From the NCBI GenBank assembly GCA_018657495.1, contig JABHXA010000006.1:111789-175788 (forward strand): a stretch of 64,000 nucleotides of DNA, in the 5' to 3' direction. The position numbers were made by a program, and so were the translations under genes. A model generated the notes under the pieces. The model saw only the letters and a program-made list of their open reading frames with translations. It did not search any database and was not told the origin of the DNA. Shown here one piece after another: positions 17,141 through 27,390 of the stretch. Position 1 is the stretch's first letter, and each line of letters starts with the position of its first letter. The DNA comes from Fidelibacterota bacterium (GTDB taxonomy: Bacteria > Fidelibacterota > Marinisomatia > SCGC-AAA003-L08 > JACNLC01).

Positions 17141-17992
17141 ATGTCAAATAGCAGCAACTCTAGGGTACTCATCAATGTAATTGGCGTACCCTCCATTATT
17201 GCAGTTTTATTTCTTGGCGGACCATTGTTTGCCTGTTTTATAACTATTGTAATGCTTCTTGCTATCCGTGAAATCCCAAATTTAATTAATAATCCTGATA
17301 TCCATCCATTTTACTATATGCTGACGGCAGCATTTATTATTCTGCCAGTTTTATACTACTATCGCCTTAATTATTATTTGGATTTCACCATAATCCTTCT
17401 CATCAGCATTACCATCATTGAAATATTTAGATCTTCAAAAATGCCATTTGCAAATATTTCAATAATCATGGTTGCATTTATTTGGATTGGTTTAATGCTT
17501 GGCAGCATGATATTGTTAAGAAACTATGAAGCAGGTGGATACAATATTGGTTTTGAACTCACATTCGCGATGATGATTTCAGTTTGGATTTGCGACACGG
17601 CTGCGTTCATTTTTGGGAAGAAATTCGGTAAGAAGAAAATCCTGCCTGCCGTCAGCCCTAATAAAACCGTAGTTGGTACTATTGCCGGTCTGATAGCTTC
17701 CTTTGCGGTAATGTCACTACTTTATTTTACAAATTTTTCATTTATAGGATATCCCACTGCAGACGGCTTTTTTCTCGGATGGATAGATATGCAGGATGTG
17801 ATCGTAATGTCGTTAATTTTCGGCATTTTTGGTCAATTAGGTGATTTTGGCGAATCACTTTTGAAAAGAGAGGCCGGTGTAAAGGATTCCAGTTCACTTT
17901 TGAAGGGTCATGGCGGAATCCTTGATCGTTTTGACTCTCTTGCCTACACAACACCATTACTGGTGATCTACTCAAAATATTTTATTAATTAA
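17141..17992 (+). CDS. cdsA: Phosphatidate cytidylyltransferase
   Basis: 283 residues, about eight hydrophobic segments. The CdsA signature is complete: SLLKREAGVKDSSSLLKGHG followed by GILDR near the C-terminus, with SPNKTVVGTIAG earlier and ICDTAAFIFGKKFG (D-x-x-A-Y/F-x-x-G) before it. Makes CDP-diacylglycerol for phospholipid synthesis in the inner membrane. It stands between a secreted protein and an ABC importer without obvious functional linkage. Confidence 0.93.
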   Translation: MSNSSNSRVLINVIGVPSIIAVLFLGGPLFACFITIVMLLAIREIPNLINNPDIHPFYYMLTAAFIILPVLYYYRLNYYLDFTIILLISITIIEIFRSSKMPFANISIIMVAFIWIGLMLGSMILLRNYEAGGYNIGFELTFAMMISVWICDTAAFIFGKKFGKKKILPAVSPNKTVVGTIAGLIASFAVMSLLYFTNFSFIGYPTADGFFLGWIDMQDVIVMSLIFGIFGQLGDFGESLLKREAGVKDSSSLLKGHGGILDRFDSLAYTTPLLVIYSKYFIN

Positions 17993-18029
17993 CAATTCAC
18001 CAAATACAATTAGAGACGAAAGGAATTTA

Positions 18030-19847
18030 ATGAGGATCTTACTATATGCAGGAATAATAGGACTTTTTGCCATATCATGTGGCGGTAAAGGCGGAGATGA
18101 AAGCTCAGCAAATGATTCTACAAAATGGGATGTTGACATGACCGGCTTAACTGCAGAAGAAAATATAGGCGATTGGATTGTCCTGCATGAGCTTAGCGAT
18201 GCCGACAAAATTCATCCCTATGTATCTTCCGGTGCTGATGCTACTTATATAGAACAAAAGATTTTTCAATCATTGTTGGAACAGAATAATCATACTTTGG
18301 AACAGGTTCCATTTCTTGCGGCATCAATGCCCGTGATTTCTGATGACCATTTACATTACACATTTAAATTAAGAAAAGATGTGTATTTTTCCGATGGTAA
18401 ACCATTTACCGCCGAAGATTTAATATTTAGCCTTAAAGCACTTCGAAATCCTTTCACAGATGATGCCCCATTGAGAAATTATTATAAAAATGTTCTAAAA
18501 GTTGAGAAGGTAAATGGCGATTTGTATGAAGTCCGATACACTTGTTCAGAACCATATTTTAAACATGAATTATTTATTGGTGGGATGCAGGTATATCCAA
18601 AGCATGTTTATGACCCAGAAGGATATTTGGACAATTACTCTTTTGAGCAAATTGAATCATTATTACAGGAAACCGTGGAAAATGAAGATTTTGATTTCTC
18701 TACTACTCCTGCCTACCTGTTTGCAGAATATTTCAATAGTAAAGATTTAGGCCGAACACCTGTTGGATCTGGTCCATATAAACTTATTGAGTGGGTTACC
18801 GATGATCGCCTTATATTGGAAAGAGATCCCAACTACTGGGGTTATAAAGCGGGACGACAAGGAGATGGTTACGCCAATAAAATGATTCATAAAACCGTAA
18901 AAGATTTTGATGCCGCTTTGATCGGTTTAAAATCCGGTGATATCGATGCTATCAGGAATTTGCCACAGGAACTTTATCAAAATCAAACCAAATCCAAAAA
19001 ATTCGTAGATAATTTCAACAAAGAACTCTTTTACATTCCGTCATACGCCTATCTGGGTTGGAATACTGAAAATCCAATCTTTAGAAATAAAATGGTGAGG
19101 AGAGCTTTGACTTACCTGGCGGACAGGGAAAAAATTATTGAAGTATTGTATTATGGTGAAGCTCAAGTTGCCAAAAGCAGTGTTTATTTTAAGCGACCGG
19201 AATTCAATGATGATATAGTGCCGTATCCATATGATCCTGACAAGGCCAGGGAAATGTTAAAAGCTGAAGGTTGGGAAGACACAGATGGGGATGGAATCCT
19301 GGATAATGAGATAGATGGAGTTCGAGTGCCTTTTAAGTTTACAATCACAACCAATAATGGAAATAATACCAGAAAACAAATTGGTCTCATTATGGCGGAG
19401 AATTTAAGAAAAGTAGGTATTGAAGCAGATGTTCAGACCATGGAATGGGCTGTATTTTTAAATAATGTCAGAGACCGTGCATTTGACTCTATTATTCTTG
19501 GCTGGGTAATGCCAATCACTGATACAGATCCCTACCAGATTTTTCATTCTTCACAGGCAGTTGGCCGCGGATCAAATTATGTTGGTTTTAAAAATGATCG
19601 TGCCGATGAACTCATAGAATTAAATCGTAAAGAATTTGATCAAGCGAAAAGAATTGAATATATTCGGGAATTCCAGGAAATCCTACACGAAGAACAACCC
19701 TATACATTCTTGTATGTGCCCACTTCAAATTTCCTCAGTCATAAACGGATTAAAGGTGTAGATGTCTTCCCATTCAGACCGGGATTTGATCCTGAAGAAT
19801 GGTGGATTCCCAACCAACTTCATATTTATTCCGACAGCAAAAACTGA
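18030..19847 (+). CDS. ABC importer solute-binding lipoprotein, family 5 (peptide/nickel type)
   Basis: 605 residues. Lipobox FAISC with cysteine 17, so a lipoprotein anchored after export. SBP_bac_5 features: HPYVSSGADATYIEQKIFQ, YTFKLRKDVYFSDGKPFTAEDLIFSLKAL region, PVGSGPYKLIEW and DPDKAREMLKAEGW. A DTDGDGILDNE calcium-loop-like insert follows, a common feature of this family. Longer than DppA (about 535). Probably binds an oligopeptide; ligand not deducible. Followed by two matching permeases. Confidence 0.88.
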   Translation: MRILLYAGIIGLFAISCGGKGGDESSANDSTKWDVDMTGLTAEENIGDWIVLHELSDADKIHPYVSSGADATYIEQKIFQSLLEQNNHTLEQVPFLAASMPVISDDHLHYTFKLRKDVYFSDGKPFTAEDLIFSLKALRNPFTDDAPLRNYYKNVLKVEKVNGDLYEVRYTCSEPYFKHELFIGGMQVYPKHVYDPEGYLDNYSFEQIESLLQETVENEDFDFSTTPAYLFAEYFNSKDLGRTPVGSGPYKLIEWVTDDRLILERDPNYWGYKAGRQGDGYANKMIHKTVKDFDAALIGLKSGDIDAIRNLPQELYQNQTKSKKFVDNFNKELFYIPSYAYLGWNTENPIFRNKMVRRALTYLADREKIIEVLYYGEAQVAKSSVYFKRPEFNDDIVPYPYDPDKAREMLKAEGWEDTDGDGILDNEIDGVRVPFKFTITTNNGNNTRKQIGLIMAENLRKVGIEADVQTMEWAVFLNNVRDRAFDSIILGWVMPITDTDPYQIFHSSQAVGRGSNYVGFKNDRADELIELNRKEFDQAKRIEYIREFQEILHEEQPYTFLYVPTSNFLSHKRIKGVDVFPFRPGFDPEEWWIPNQLHIYSDSKN

Positions 19848-19864
19848 TTTAAATATATCCAATT

Positions 19865-20968
19865 ATGAGAAATTATATTGTCAAACGGTTACTGTTGATG
19901 ATTCCCACATTGTTTTTTATAACTATTATTTCGTTCTTTATTTCCAGGATGGCTCCTGGAGATCCAGCAGAACTAAAAGCAGGAGTTGGCCAAAGTGGTG
20001 AAATGAGTGCGAATTCCGGAAAAGATTTGAACGAGCAAATCATCAAGCTCATCCGCAAACAATGGAATCTGGATAAACCCATATTTTATTTTACTTTTTT
20101 TGAAGATCAGGATCCGGAAAATCCCAGGTCATCTCTCAGTCGTCTGACATTTCGTTGGAATGGGGCAAAGAGTCAGTATCATATATGGACGTCTAACATT
20201 CTCAAATTGGATTTTGGGAATTCATTCAGAGATAATCAACCGGTTATTGATAAATTGAAAGAAAGAGTTCCAGTGACACTCATGTTAAGCACCATATCCA
20301 TATTTTTTGCTTATTTGATTGCCATTCCGCTGGGAATTTATTCAGCCGTTAAGTCGAATACAATCTTCGAAAGAATATCCACTTTTATTGTTTTCATGCT
20401 TTACTCCCTACCTTCATTCTGGATCGGTATAATGCTTATTATTTTTCTTGGAGGCGGTGATTTTTTTGATATATTTCCATATGCCGGACTTCATTCCAAC
20501 ACCTACAATTCAATGACTTCATTTGAGCAATTCAAAGATTTAATATGGCATCTAGCCCTCCCTGTATTTGTGATGACTTATGGCAGTTTTGCTTATCTAT
20601 CAAGACAGATGAGAACTGGGATGCTTGAAATAATTCGTCAAGACTATATCCGAACTGCAATGGCAAAAGGATTGAGCAATAATACCGTTATTTTTAAACA
20701 TGCACTGAGAAATTCTTTAATTCCCATCATCACCATTCTGGCTGGATTATTACCATATCTTATCGGTGGCAGTGTAATTATTGAGACGATATTTTCGATA
20801 CCAGGTATGGGGTCACTTGGATTTGAAGCTATCACTGGAAGAGATTATCCAATTGTGATGGCGGTTTTTACCATAAGTGCTGTACTGACCCTCACCGGTA
20901 TTCTCATATCCGATATTGTCTATTCTATGGTTGATCCCAGAATAACCTTTGATAAGGGGGTAAAATAA
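19865..20968 (+). CDS. ABC transporter permease, DppB/OppB type
   Basis: 367 residues. N-terminal MRNYIVKRLLLMIPTLF is the standard DppB start, six hydrophobic segments follow, and the EAA loop is DYIRTAMAKGLSNNTVIFKH. Larger than usual (about 310-340) because of a periplasmic loop after the first helix. Inner-membrane channel subunit for the binding protein at 18030. Overlaps the next permease by one base. Confidence 0.93.
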   Translation: MRNYIVKRLLLMIPTLFFITIISFFISRMAPGDPAELKAGVGQSGEMSANSGKDLNEQIIKLIRKQWNLDKPIFYFTFFEDQDPENPRSSLSRLTFRWNGAKSQYHIWTSNILKLDFGNSFRDNQPVIDKLKERVPVTLMLSTISIFFAYLIAIPLGIYSAVKSNTIFERISTFIVFMLYSLPSFWIGIMLIIFLGGGDFFDIFPYAGLHSNTYNSMTSFEQFKDLIWHLALPVFVMTYGSFAYLSRQMRTGMLEIIRQDYIRTAMAKGLSNNTVIFKHALRNSLIPIITILAGLLPYLIGGSVIIETIFSIPGMGSLGFEAITGRDYPIVMAVFTISAVLTLTGILISDIVYSMVDPRITFDKGVK

Positions 20969-21981
20969 TGACTCCTAATAAAAGCCGTAGTTATTTTCAA
21001 ATAGTCAAACTTCAATATAAAAAGAATAAGCTGGCCATGGCAGGATTTTTCATGGTGATCTTTCTTTTTACTATTGCCATTTTTGCTGATTTTATCGCCA
21101 ATGATAAACCACTTTTATGTAAATATAATGACAACTACTATTCTCCAGTCGTAAAAGAATATTTTGTTGAAATGGGAATTACAAAATGGCAAAAGGACTT
21201 TTTGAATATTGAATGGAAAGAATTGGAATATGAGATGGTTATATGGCCACCCATCCCATATCTACCTACTAATCTTGACTTCTACTCACGATTCACAGGT
21301 CCTGGGAAAAATGGTCATTATCTTGGCACTGACCAATTAGGAAGGGATGTACTTAGTGGTATGATCCATGGGACCAGGATTGCCCTGCTTGTTGGATTTG
21401 TTTCCATGAGTATAGCCATAACAATTGGTGTGATTCTTGGTTCTCTGGCAGGATTTATGGGTGGCATTACAGATATTATTATCCAGCGAATGATTGAGGT
21501 GATGATTACTATCCCGACATTTTTCTTAATTATTACTGTTGTCGCATTCTACCCTCATGGTGGAATCTGGATGATCATGGTAGTCATTGGGATGACTGGG
21601 TGGACAGCGATCGCCAGATTTACCCGAGCTGAATTTCTAAAAACGAGGAATCAGGATTATGTCACTGCTGCAGTTGCCCTGGGATATTCAAACATTAGAA
21701 CCATATTCAAACATGTACTGCCCAACGCTATTGCCCCGGTAATGGTGAGTGCTGCATTTGGGATTGCCTCGGCAATATTGATTGAATCTAGTTTAAGTTT
21801 TCTAGGTTTTGGTGTGTCAGCAACAACAGTTAGCTGGGGGTCAATACTATCAGTTGCCCGTGGTGCAACATATGCCTGGTGGCTAGCGCTGTTTCCTGGT
21901 TTTGCAATATTTATTTCAGTAACAACATACAATCTTGTCGGCGAGGGTCTCCGTGATGCACTAGATCCAAGATTGAAATAA
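20968..21981 (+). CDS. ABC transporter permease, DppC/OppC type
   Basis: 337 residues. N-terminal cytoplasmic stretch then a first helix (LAMAGFFMVIFLFTIAIFA), the HYLGTDQLGRDVLSGMIHG motif of DppC, and an EAA loop DYVTAAVALGYSNIRTIFKH. Forms the heterodimeric channel with the preceding DppB-type gene. The ATPase is not next in line: the MutL-type operon intervenes before an OppD-type gene at 29277. Confidence 0.93.
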   Translation: MTPNKSRSYFQIVKLQYKKNKLAMAGFFMVIFLFTIAIFADFIANDKPLLCKYNDNYYSPVVKEYFVEMGITKWQKDFLNIEWKELEYEMVIWPPIPYLPTNLDFYSRFTGPGKNGHYLGTDQLGRDVLSGMIHGTRIALLVGFVSMSIAITIGVILGSLAGFMGGITDIIIQRMIEVMITIPTFFLIITVVAFYPHGGIWMIMVVIGMTGWTAIARFTRAEFLKTRNQDYVTAAVALGYSNIRTIFKHVLPNAIAPVMVSAAFGIASAILIESSLSFLGFGVSATTVSWGSILSVARGATYAWWLALFPGFAIFISVTTYNLVGEGLRDALDPRLK

Positions 21982-22163
21982 AATGGTAAACAGATTAAAA
22001 TTTAAATAATATTCGGATCGCTACTTCAGAAAAATCTAACATATTTTTAAGAGTATATTTTTATTTGACCCATGCAATTTGCAAAATAATCATTCTGATT
22101 ACTTCCTTTTAAATTCTCTCCATTGGGAAGTAAATTTCGGACTATTAATTAGGATAAAATTTA

Positions 22164-23984
22164 ATGACAAAGGCTATTGATCCAAGCAAAGTTAGCGTTA
22201 TTCTTGCAACTGATTGTGGGTCCACAACAACAAAAGCTATATTAATTCAAAAAATTGACGGTGTATTTAGATTGACCAATCGCGGTGAAGCACCGACTAC
22301 TGTTGAAGCACCTTTTGAGGATGTCACCAAAGGCGTTCTCAATTCAATAACCGAACTTGAAGAGTTATCCGGTAGGACAATCCTTGATGGTGAAAAAATA
22401 ATTTCACCTGTAAATGGCAATATCGGCGTTGATATATATATTTCTACCAGCTCGGCTGGCGGCGGTTTACAGATGATGGTTGGCGGTGTGGTAAAAAGTA
22501 TGACAGGAGAAAGCGCTCAGCGAGCTGCACTCGGCGCCGGTGCCATCGTTATGGATGTCCTCGCTTCAAATGATGATCGTTTATATCATGAAAAAGTTAG
22601 AAGAATACGGCAATTAAGACCTGATATGATTCTTCTCTCAGGCGGTGTAGATGGAGGTACAGTTTCACATGTTGTTGAACTATCAGAAATTCTTGAAGCA
22701 GCCAATCCTCGTCCAAGACTTGGAATGGGTTTTCAGCTTCCGGTCATTTATGCCGGAAATATAAAGGCCAGAAAGGCCATTGCCGAGAGATTGGAAGAAA
22801 AAACTGATCTGACGATGGTTGATAATATCCGCCCTACACTTGAAACTGAAAATTTGCAGCCAAGCCGTGATAAAATTCATGATCTTTTTATGGAACATGT
22901 TATGGCTCAGGCACCTGGGTATAAAAAATTAATGAGCTGGACAGATGCGCCCATAATGCCGACGCCGGGGGCCGTTGGAGAAATTATTCAAAAAATTGCT
23001 GAAATTGAAGATATCACTATAGTGGGAGTGGATATTGGCGGGGCGACCACCGATATGTTCTCAGTATTCCAAAAACAATTTAACCGTACTGTCAGTGCCA
23101 ATCTTGGGATGAGTTATTCTATTTGTAATGTACTTGCTGAGGCGGGAGTAAATAATGTGATTCGCTGGGTTCCATTTGATACTGATGAAGAAGATTTAAC
23201 CAATAGAATCGCAAATAAAATGATTCGTCCTACTACCATTCCACAGTCAATGGATGATTTGAAAATGGAACAGGCAATTGCCCGTGAGGCACTCAGATTG
23301 TCTTTTAAACAGCATAAAGAATTTGCCGTAGGTCTGAAAGGTATTCAAAAGGCCAGAACCATTTCCGATGCCTTTGATCAATCTTCATCAGGAAATACAC
23401 TGGTAAATTTACTTGAGCTTGATCTGATTGTCGGATCCGGTGGCGTTTTATCCCATGCCCCACGAAGACATCAGGCTGCAAGAATGATGGTGGATGCATT
23501 TCTGCCGGAAGGAATAACAAAATTGGCAGTTGATTCCATTTTTATGATGCCTCAATTAGGTGTTTTATCAACGGTTCATGCAAAAGCATCACTGGAAGTA
23601 TTTGAAAAAGATTGCCTGATTCATCTTGGTTCCTGTATTGCACCGGTAGGTCAGCAAAAAGCTGGGAAATCAACTCTCGCATATGAAATAGAGATGGATG
23701 ATGGCTCAATTTTAAAAGGTGATTTGATGCCAGGTGAACTAAAATTATTCCCTGCTGAATATAAACCTCACAAAGCAAGTTTTATCCCTGGAAAAAATAT
23801 AGATATTGGAGCTGGGAAAAATGAGCCCTTGAATACAATTGTATACGGAGGCGTTGTTGGAATTATGCTTGATGGTCGTGGAAGACAGCCGTTTAACTTA
23901 CCAAAAGATTCAGGAGAAAGAATTTCGAAATTATTAGATTGGTCTAAGCTGACAAATGAATATCCTGAAGATGGGGGGAAATAA
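22164..23984 (+). CDS. MutL-family ASKHA ATPase (GlmL-like), first gene of a membrane-protein operon
   Basis: 606 residues. Actin/Hsp70-type nucleotide motifs: ATDCGSTTTKAILIQK (phosphate 1, about residues 12-27) and VGVDIGGATTDMFSV (second phosphate loop, about 289-303), plus LLSGGVDGGT. Matches the MutL family (glutamate mutase-associated GlmL). In clostridia, GlmL lies between the subunits of cobalamin-dependent glutamate mutase and is thought to act as a reactivase; here no mutase gene is visible. Instead one base separates it from a barrel-sandwich/KOW protein and five membrane proteins. That points to a different, membrane-related role for the ATPase. Start ATG 22164 is preceded by AGGAT. 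Function in this context unknown. Confidence 0.85.
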   Translation: MTKAIDPSKVSVILATDCGSTTTKAILIQKIDGVFRLTNRGEAPTTVEAPFEDVTKGVLNSITELEELSGRTILDGEKIISPVNGNIGVDIYISTSSAGGGLQMMVGGVVKSMTGESAQRAALGAGAIVMDVLASNDDRLYHEKVRRIRQLRPDMILLSGGVDGGTVSHVVELSEILEAANPRPRLGMGFQLPVIYAGNIKARKAIAERLEEKTDLTMVDNIRPTLETENLQPSRDKIHDLFMEHVMAQAPGYKKLMSWTDAPIMPTPGAVGEIIQKIAEIEDITIVGVDIGGATTDMFSVFQKQFNRTVSANLGMSYSICNVLAEAGVNNVIRWVPFDTDEEDLTNRIANKMIRPTTIPQSMDDLKMEQAIAREALRLSFKQHKEFAVGLKGIQKARTISDAFDQSSSGNTLVNLLELDLIVGSGGVLSHAPRRHQAARMMVDAFLPEGITKLAVDSIFMMPQLGVLSTVHAKASLEVFEKDCLIHLGSCIAPVGQQKAGKSTLAYEIEMDDGSILKGDLMPGELKLFPAEYKPHKASFIPGKNIDIGAGKNEPLNTIVYGGVVGIMLDGRGRQPFNLPKDSGERISKLLDWSKLTNEYPEDGGK

Positions 23985-23985
23985 T

Positions 23986-25113
23986 ATGTCCAGAACCTAT
24001 ACTCCTGGATTAAAAGTCCTCCATCACTCAGCTGTAAGAAAAACAAGACAATTACCAATGAAAGGTGAAGTTCACCTTTCCGTTGGAGACGATGTACAGC
24101 CCCATGATGTGGTAGCATCAACCCATATCCCTGGAAACGTTCATATGATCAACGCTGCAATACAGTTAAATGTTGAGCCTGAAAACGTACCGGAATGCAT
24201 GGTTGTGAAAATTGATGAGCCTGTCAAAAAGGGACAGATGATTGCCGAAAGTAAGGGTATTTTTGGATTTTTTAAAAGCAAGGTGACATCCATTATCGAC
24301 GGCACCCTGGGTAATGTCTCAGGTGTGACTGGACAGATTATTTTGAACGAACCGCCTATACCTATTGAAGTGGATGCGTATACATCCGGAAAGGTGGTGG
24401 AGGTTATTCCTGAAGAAGGATTGGTGGTTGAAACCGATGCAGCGATAATTCAGGGAATTTTAGGAATCAGTGGTGAAAATCGTGGTGATATTTGTATTAT
24501 ATCCGAAAACTCTGATGAGGAATTAACTGCAGACTTGATAAACGAATCCCACAAAGACAAAATTATTGTTGGAGGTTCATTTATTTCTCTTAATGCCTTT
24601 AAAAAAGCAATAGAAATGAAGGTGTCTGCTGTAGTTGTTGGTGGATTTAATTACACGGATATTACACATCTTCTCGGTTATAATCTCGGTGTTGCAATTA
24701 CTGGTTCAGAAGACATCCATACTACCCTAGTTATCACTGAAGGGTTTGGAAAAATTGCCATGGCAAACCGAACGTTTAATTTACTTAAAGAACATGATGG
24801 TGATTTTGCAGCTATCAATGGTTCAACTCAAATTAGAGCAGGTGTTATCCGGCCTGAGGTAGTGATACCACTACCAAATTCCAGCGGAGATGCTGTAGAG
24901 TTTGATGAAACGGGTGTTTCCACAGATGTCGGATCGCTTGTGCGTGTCATCAGGGCACCATATTTTGGTCAGGTTGGAACTGTCAGTGGCCTACCAGCGC
25001 CTCTGGTAAAAATGGAATCTGAGACAATGGTCCGTGTTGCAGAAATTGAGTTTGCTGATGGTACGGTGAAAACTATCCCGAGAGCAAACCTGGAAATGAT
25101 TCTCACAGACTAA
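23986..25113 (+). CDS. Unknown protein with barrel-sandwich-like N-terminus and KOW-like C-terminus
   Basis: 375 residues from ATG 23986, preceded by GGGGGGAA and one base after the ATPase stop. An upstream in-frame ATG (23956) lies inside the previous gene. Residues about 20-130 show two lipoyl/barrel-sandwich-like hairpins (GEVHLSVGDDVQPHDVVAST, then KIDEPVKKGQMIAE), without the lysine of a true biotinyl/lipoyl domain. The middle is alpha/beta (IIVGGSFISLNAFKKAIEM, VVVGGFNYTDITHLLGYNLG). The C-terminal 60 residues have GSLVRVIRAPYFGQVGTVSG, a KOW-like pattern. No membrane helix. Possibly a cytoplasmic adaptor between the ATPase and the membrane proteins; I do not know a characterised homologue. 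Confidence 0.75.
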   Translation: MSRTYTPGLKVLHHSAVRKTRQLPMKGEVHLSVGDDVQPHDVVASTHIPGNVHMINAAIQLNVEPENVPECMVVKIDEPVKKGQMIAESKGIFGFFKSKVTSIIDGTLGNVSGVTGQIILNEPPIPIEVDAYTSGKVVEVIPEEGLVVETDAAIIQGILGISGENRGDICIISENSDEELTADLINESHKDKIIVGGSFISLNAFKKAIEMKVSAVVVGGFNYTDITHLLGYNLGVAITGSEDIHTTLVITEGFGKIAMANRTFNLLKEHDGDFAAINGSTQIRAGVIRPEVVIPLPNSSGDAVEFDETGVSTDVGSLVRVIRAPYFGQVGTVSGLPAPLVKMESETMVRVAEIEFADGTVKTIPRANLEMILTD

Positions 25114-25177
25114 GTATAATATTAATTGTATATTGCATTTTTAAATTTCCGCATTATTAATAAAACATAGAGAGTTT

Positions 25178-25474
25178 GTGGCCGAATCAAGTTTAAAAAA
25201 AATTGATGACAAAGAGATTTTAACAAAATTTAGTAAAAAAATTGTAGATCGTGGGATGTCTGTCCCAGCCATATTATTTCTTGAAACTGTAAAATATGTT
25301 TCGTTTATCGGCAGTCAAATGCTGGTATTTTTTGGACCTATTATTACTGCTTTTGTTCGTTCTGAACCTTATTACCGGATAACTGAACTACTTGAAGACC
25401 GGAAAAATATTGAGTTCATCATGACAGAGATTGAACGACTGGAAGCCGAACACAAACAAACGGGGAGAGTATAA
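25178..25474 (+). CDS. Small conserved-looking membrane-associated protein of the MutL-type operon
   Basis: 98 residues from GTG 25178, with GAGAG upstream. Charged N-terminus, then a hydrophobic stretch at about 25-62 containing VPAILFLETVKYVSFIGSQ and LVFFGPIITAF, then a charged helix rich in glutamate (LLEDRKNIEFIMTEIERLEAEH). It could be a membrane-inserted amphipathic hairpin with a cytoplasmic coiled helix. Position between the KOW-like protein and the DUF6754-like protein argues for a real subunit. Function not recognised. Confidence 0.7.
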   Translation: MAESSLKKIDDKEILTKFSKKIVDRGMSVPAILFLETVKYVSFIGSQMLVFFGPIITAFVRSEPYYRITELLEDRKNIEFIMTEIERLEAEHKQTGRV

Positions 25475-25479
25475 TAATC

Positions 25480-26340
25480 ATGAATAAAAATGCCTTGATT
25501 ATGATAGGGATCGGACTAGTCGTTATCATCCTTTATTTATTAGGGGTCGGATCCTTATTTCGAGAGGGGAATGAACCAATGTTTGTTGCCGTTATCGTTG
25601 TATCCCTCACAATACTGTATTATACCAATCGGGCCAAACGCGGTGAAGAGATTTATCTCAGACCCATTGCCGGTCTGGTAGCATTGGAAGAGGCGGTTGG
25701 TAGGGCAACTGAGATGGGTAAATCAGTTTTATTTGTCCCTGGAATTCAAGACATGGATCAAGTCGAAACCGTTTGTGGTTTGGTTATACTTGGATATGTG
25801 GCAAGCATGACTGCAAAATATGAGGCAGGATTAAATGTACCGGTAGCAAGATCGATTGTAATGGAAGCGGCGAGAGAAACCTGTAAAGAATCATATCTAA
25901 AAGCTGGCCGACCTGATCAATATTACGATGATATGGTTCACTATCTTACAGATGATCAATTTGCATATGCCGCTGGTGTCAATGGAATTATGATAAGGGA
26001 AAAACCAGCAGCATGTTTCTACCAGGGGAAATTCTATGCTGAATCCCTGATTCTCGCCGAAACTGGAAATTCAATTGGCGCTATACAAATTGCCGGTACC
26101 GGATCACCTGCTCAAATACCATTTTTTGTCACCGCCTGCGATTATACACTTATTGGCGAAGAATTTTTTACTGCAAGTGCATATCTTTCCAAAAAACCGG
26201 AACTTCTTGGCAGTATTAAAGGACAGGATATTGTGAAATTAATTGGTATGTTTCTTATGATTTTGGTTTTTGCCCTGAATGGATTTAATCAGGCAGGTTG
26301 GATCGATTTTGATATCACTGAATTTATCACATCAAGATAG
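25480..26340 (+). CDS. DUF6754-like membrane protein
   Basis: 286 residues. Two N-terminal helices (about 6-23 and 34-49), a soluble middle domain with small-residue-rich motifs (LVALEEAVGRATEMGKSVLF, VARSIVMEAARETC, ESLILAETGNSIGAIQIAGT) and one C-terminal helix at about 250-268. Resembles the DUF6754 proteins annotated near MutL-type genes in several phyla; this assignment is from memory of the pattern. The middle part likely faces the cytoplasm. Six bases follow the preceding stop, so co-translation is likely. Function unknown. Confidence 0.68.
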   Translation: MNKNALIMIGIGLVVIILYLLGVGSLFREGNEPMFVAVIVVSLTILYYTNRAKRGEEIYLRPIAGLVALEEAVGRATEMGKSVLFVPGIQDMDQVETVCGLVILGYVASMTAKYEAGLNVPVARSIVMEAARETCKESYLKAGRPDQYYDDMVHYLTDDQFAYAAGVNGIMIREKPAACFYQGKFYAESLILAETGNSIGAIQIAGTGSPAQIPFFVTACDYTLIGEEFFTASAYLSKKPELLGSIKGQDIVKLIGMFLMILVFALNGFNQAGWIDFDITEFITSR

Positions 26341-26349
26341 GACTATAAT

Positions 26350-27390
26350 ATGTTAATGAAAAGACAAATACCATTATTGATTGTGATAGTTGTTGGACTT
26401 ATCACTTTGTTCGGTCATTTTATTGCAAATGAAGGAGTACAAAATTTTGTCGATAATGATTCTACCCAGTGGTATGATATTATCGCATCATTTGCAATTT
26501 TTCTTGGGGGATTAAATCTGCTCAAACTCCAACTATTAAAAATTTACAAAAAGCAGAAAAACTGGCAGTATAGTATACTCGCCGTTGTTGGTTTCTTCTT
26601 TGCCATAACTGTAGGGTTCTTTTTTAGAGGAGCAAACACTATCTCGGTTACAGGTATAAATGCTGAAAAAGTCGAACAAGCTGCTGAGATGATTGCCGAA
26701 GAAACAGGTGAATCTACATCATCAATTCTCAGTAGTATTTCAGATCCATCAGCAGACTATGAACTTCAAAAAATATATAAAACACATGGAGGCGCAGAAG
26801 ATTTCAGTCAGAAATTAGAGGCCTATGGAGAAACACAAATTGAACCGATAGAATGGGGTGCCCATCTCTCTGCTACCAGGGGAGAGACGGGTTCTTTATT
26901 TAATTGGATGTTTGTATATATCTTCACACCTCTTTCCGCAACTATGTTTGCACTGCTGGCATTTTTTGTTGCATCTGCATCATATCGAGCCTTTAGAATT
27001 CGAAATTTCGAGGCCACATTGCTTCTTGTTGCCGGCATCATTCTTATGTTGGGTAGAGTTCCAATTGGAGAATATATACCAGCGTGGCTAATAGGAGTCT
27101 TTTTTGTTATGGGCTTAGGGGCTCTTCTTGCTCCTTTTATAAAGAATCGAAAAATTACACTGGGAATCGTCGCCATCGGTTCTTTGATCTTTTTGATCAT
27201 TGGATTTACCAACGGCTGGAATCCGGCTATACCGGGATTTTTCCATCTTCCGGTGATGCAGGAATGGATATTCCAGGTTCCAACAACTGCAGGAGCTCGG
27301 GCGATCATGATCGGTATCGGTCTGGGAATTGTCGGAACCTCTTTCAGAATTATCATCGGGATTGAAAGATCATTTTTGGGAGAACAATAA
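26350..27390 (+). CDS. Polytopic membrane protein of the MutL-type operon
   Basis: 346 residues with about eight hydrophobic segments: three in the first 95 residues, a soluble loop of about 90 residues (GINAEKVEQAAEMIAEETGE and onward), then five more. Not recognised as a transporter family. The last codon overlaps the ATG of the next gene by one base, indicating tight coupling. A minus-strand frame across it is a shadow. Confidence 0.7.
   Translation: MLMKRQIPLLIVIVVGLITLFGHFIANEGVQNFVDNDSTQWYDIIASFAIFLGGLNLLKLQLLKIYKKQKNWQYSILAVVGFFFAITVGFFFRGANTISVTGINAEKVEQAAEMIAEETGESTSSILSSISDPSADYELQKIYKTHGGAEDFSQKLEAYGETQIEPIEWGAHLSATRGETGSLFNWMFVYIFTPLSATMFALLAFFVASASYRAFRIRNFEATLLLVAGIILMLGRVPIGEYIPAWLIGVFFVMGLGALLAPFIKNRKITLGIVAIGSLIFLIIGFTNGWNPAIPGFFHLPVMQEWIFQVPTTAGARAIMIGIGLGIVGTSFRIIIGIERSFLGEQ

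Noticed and set aside
26823..27356. Minus-strand frame of 177 codons
   Set aside because: Complement of a polytopic membrane protein; hydrophobic codons give stop-poor antisense frames.
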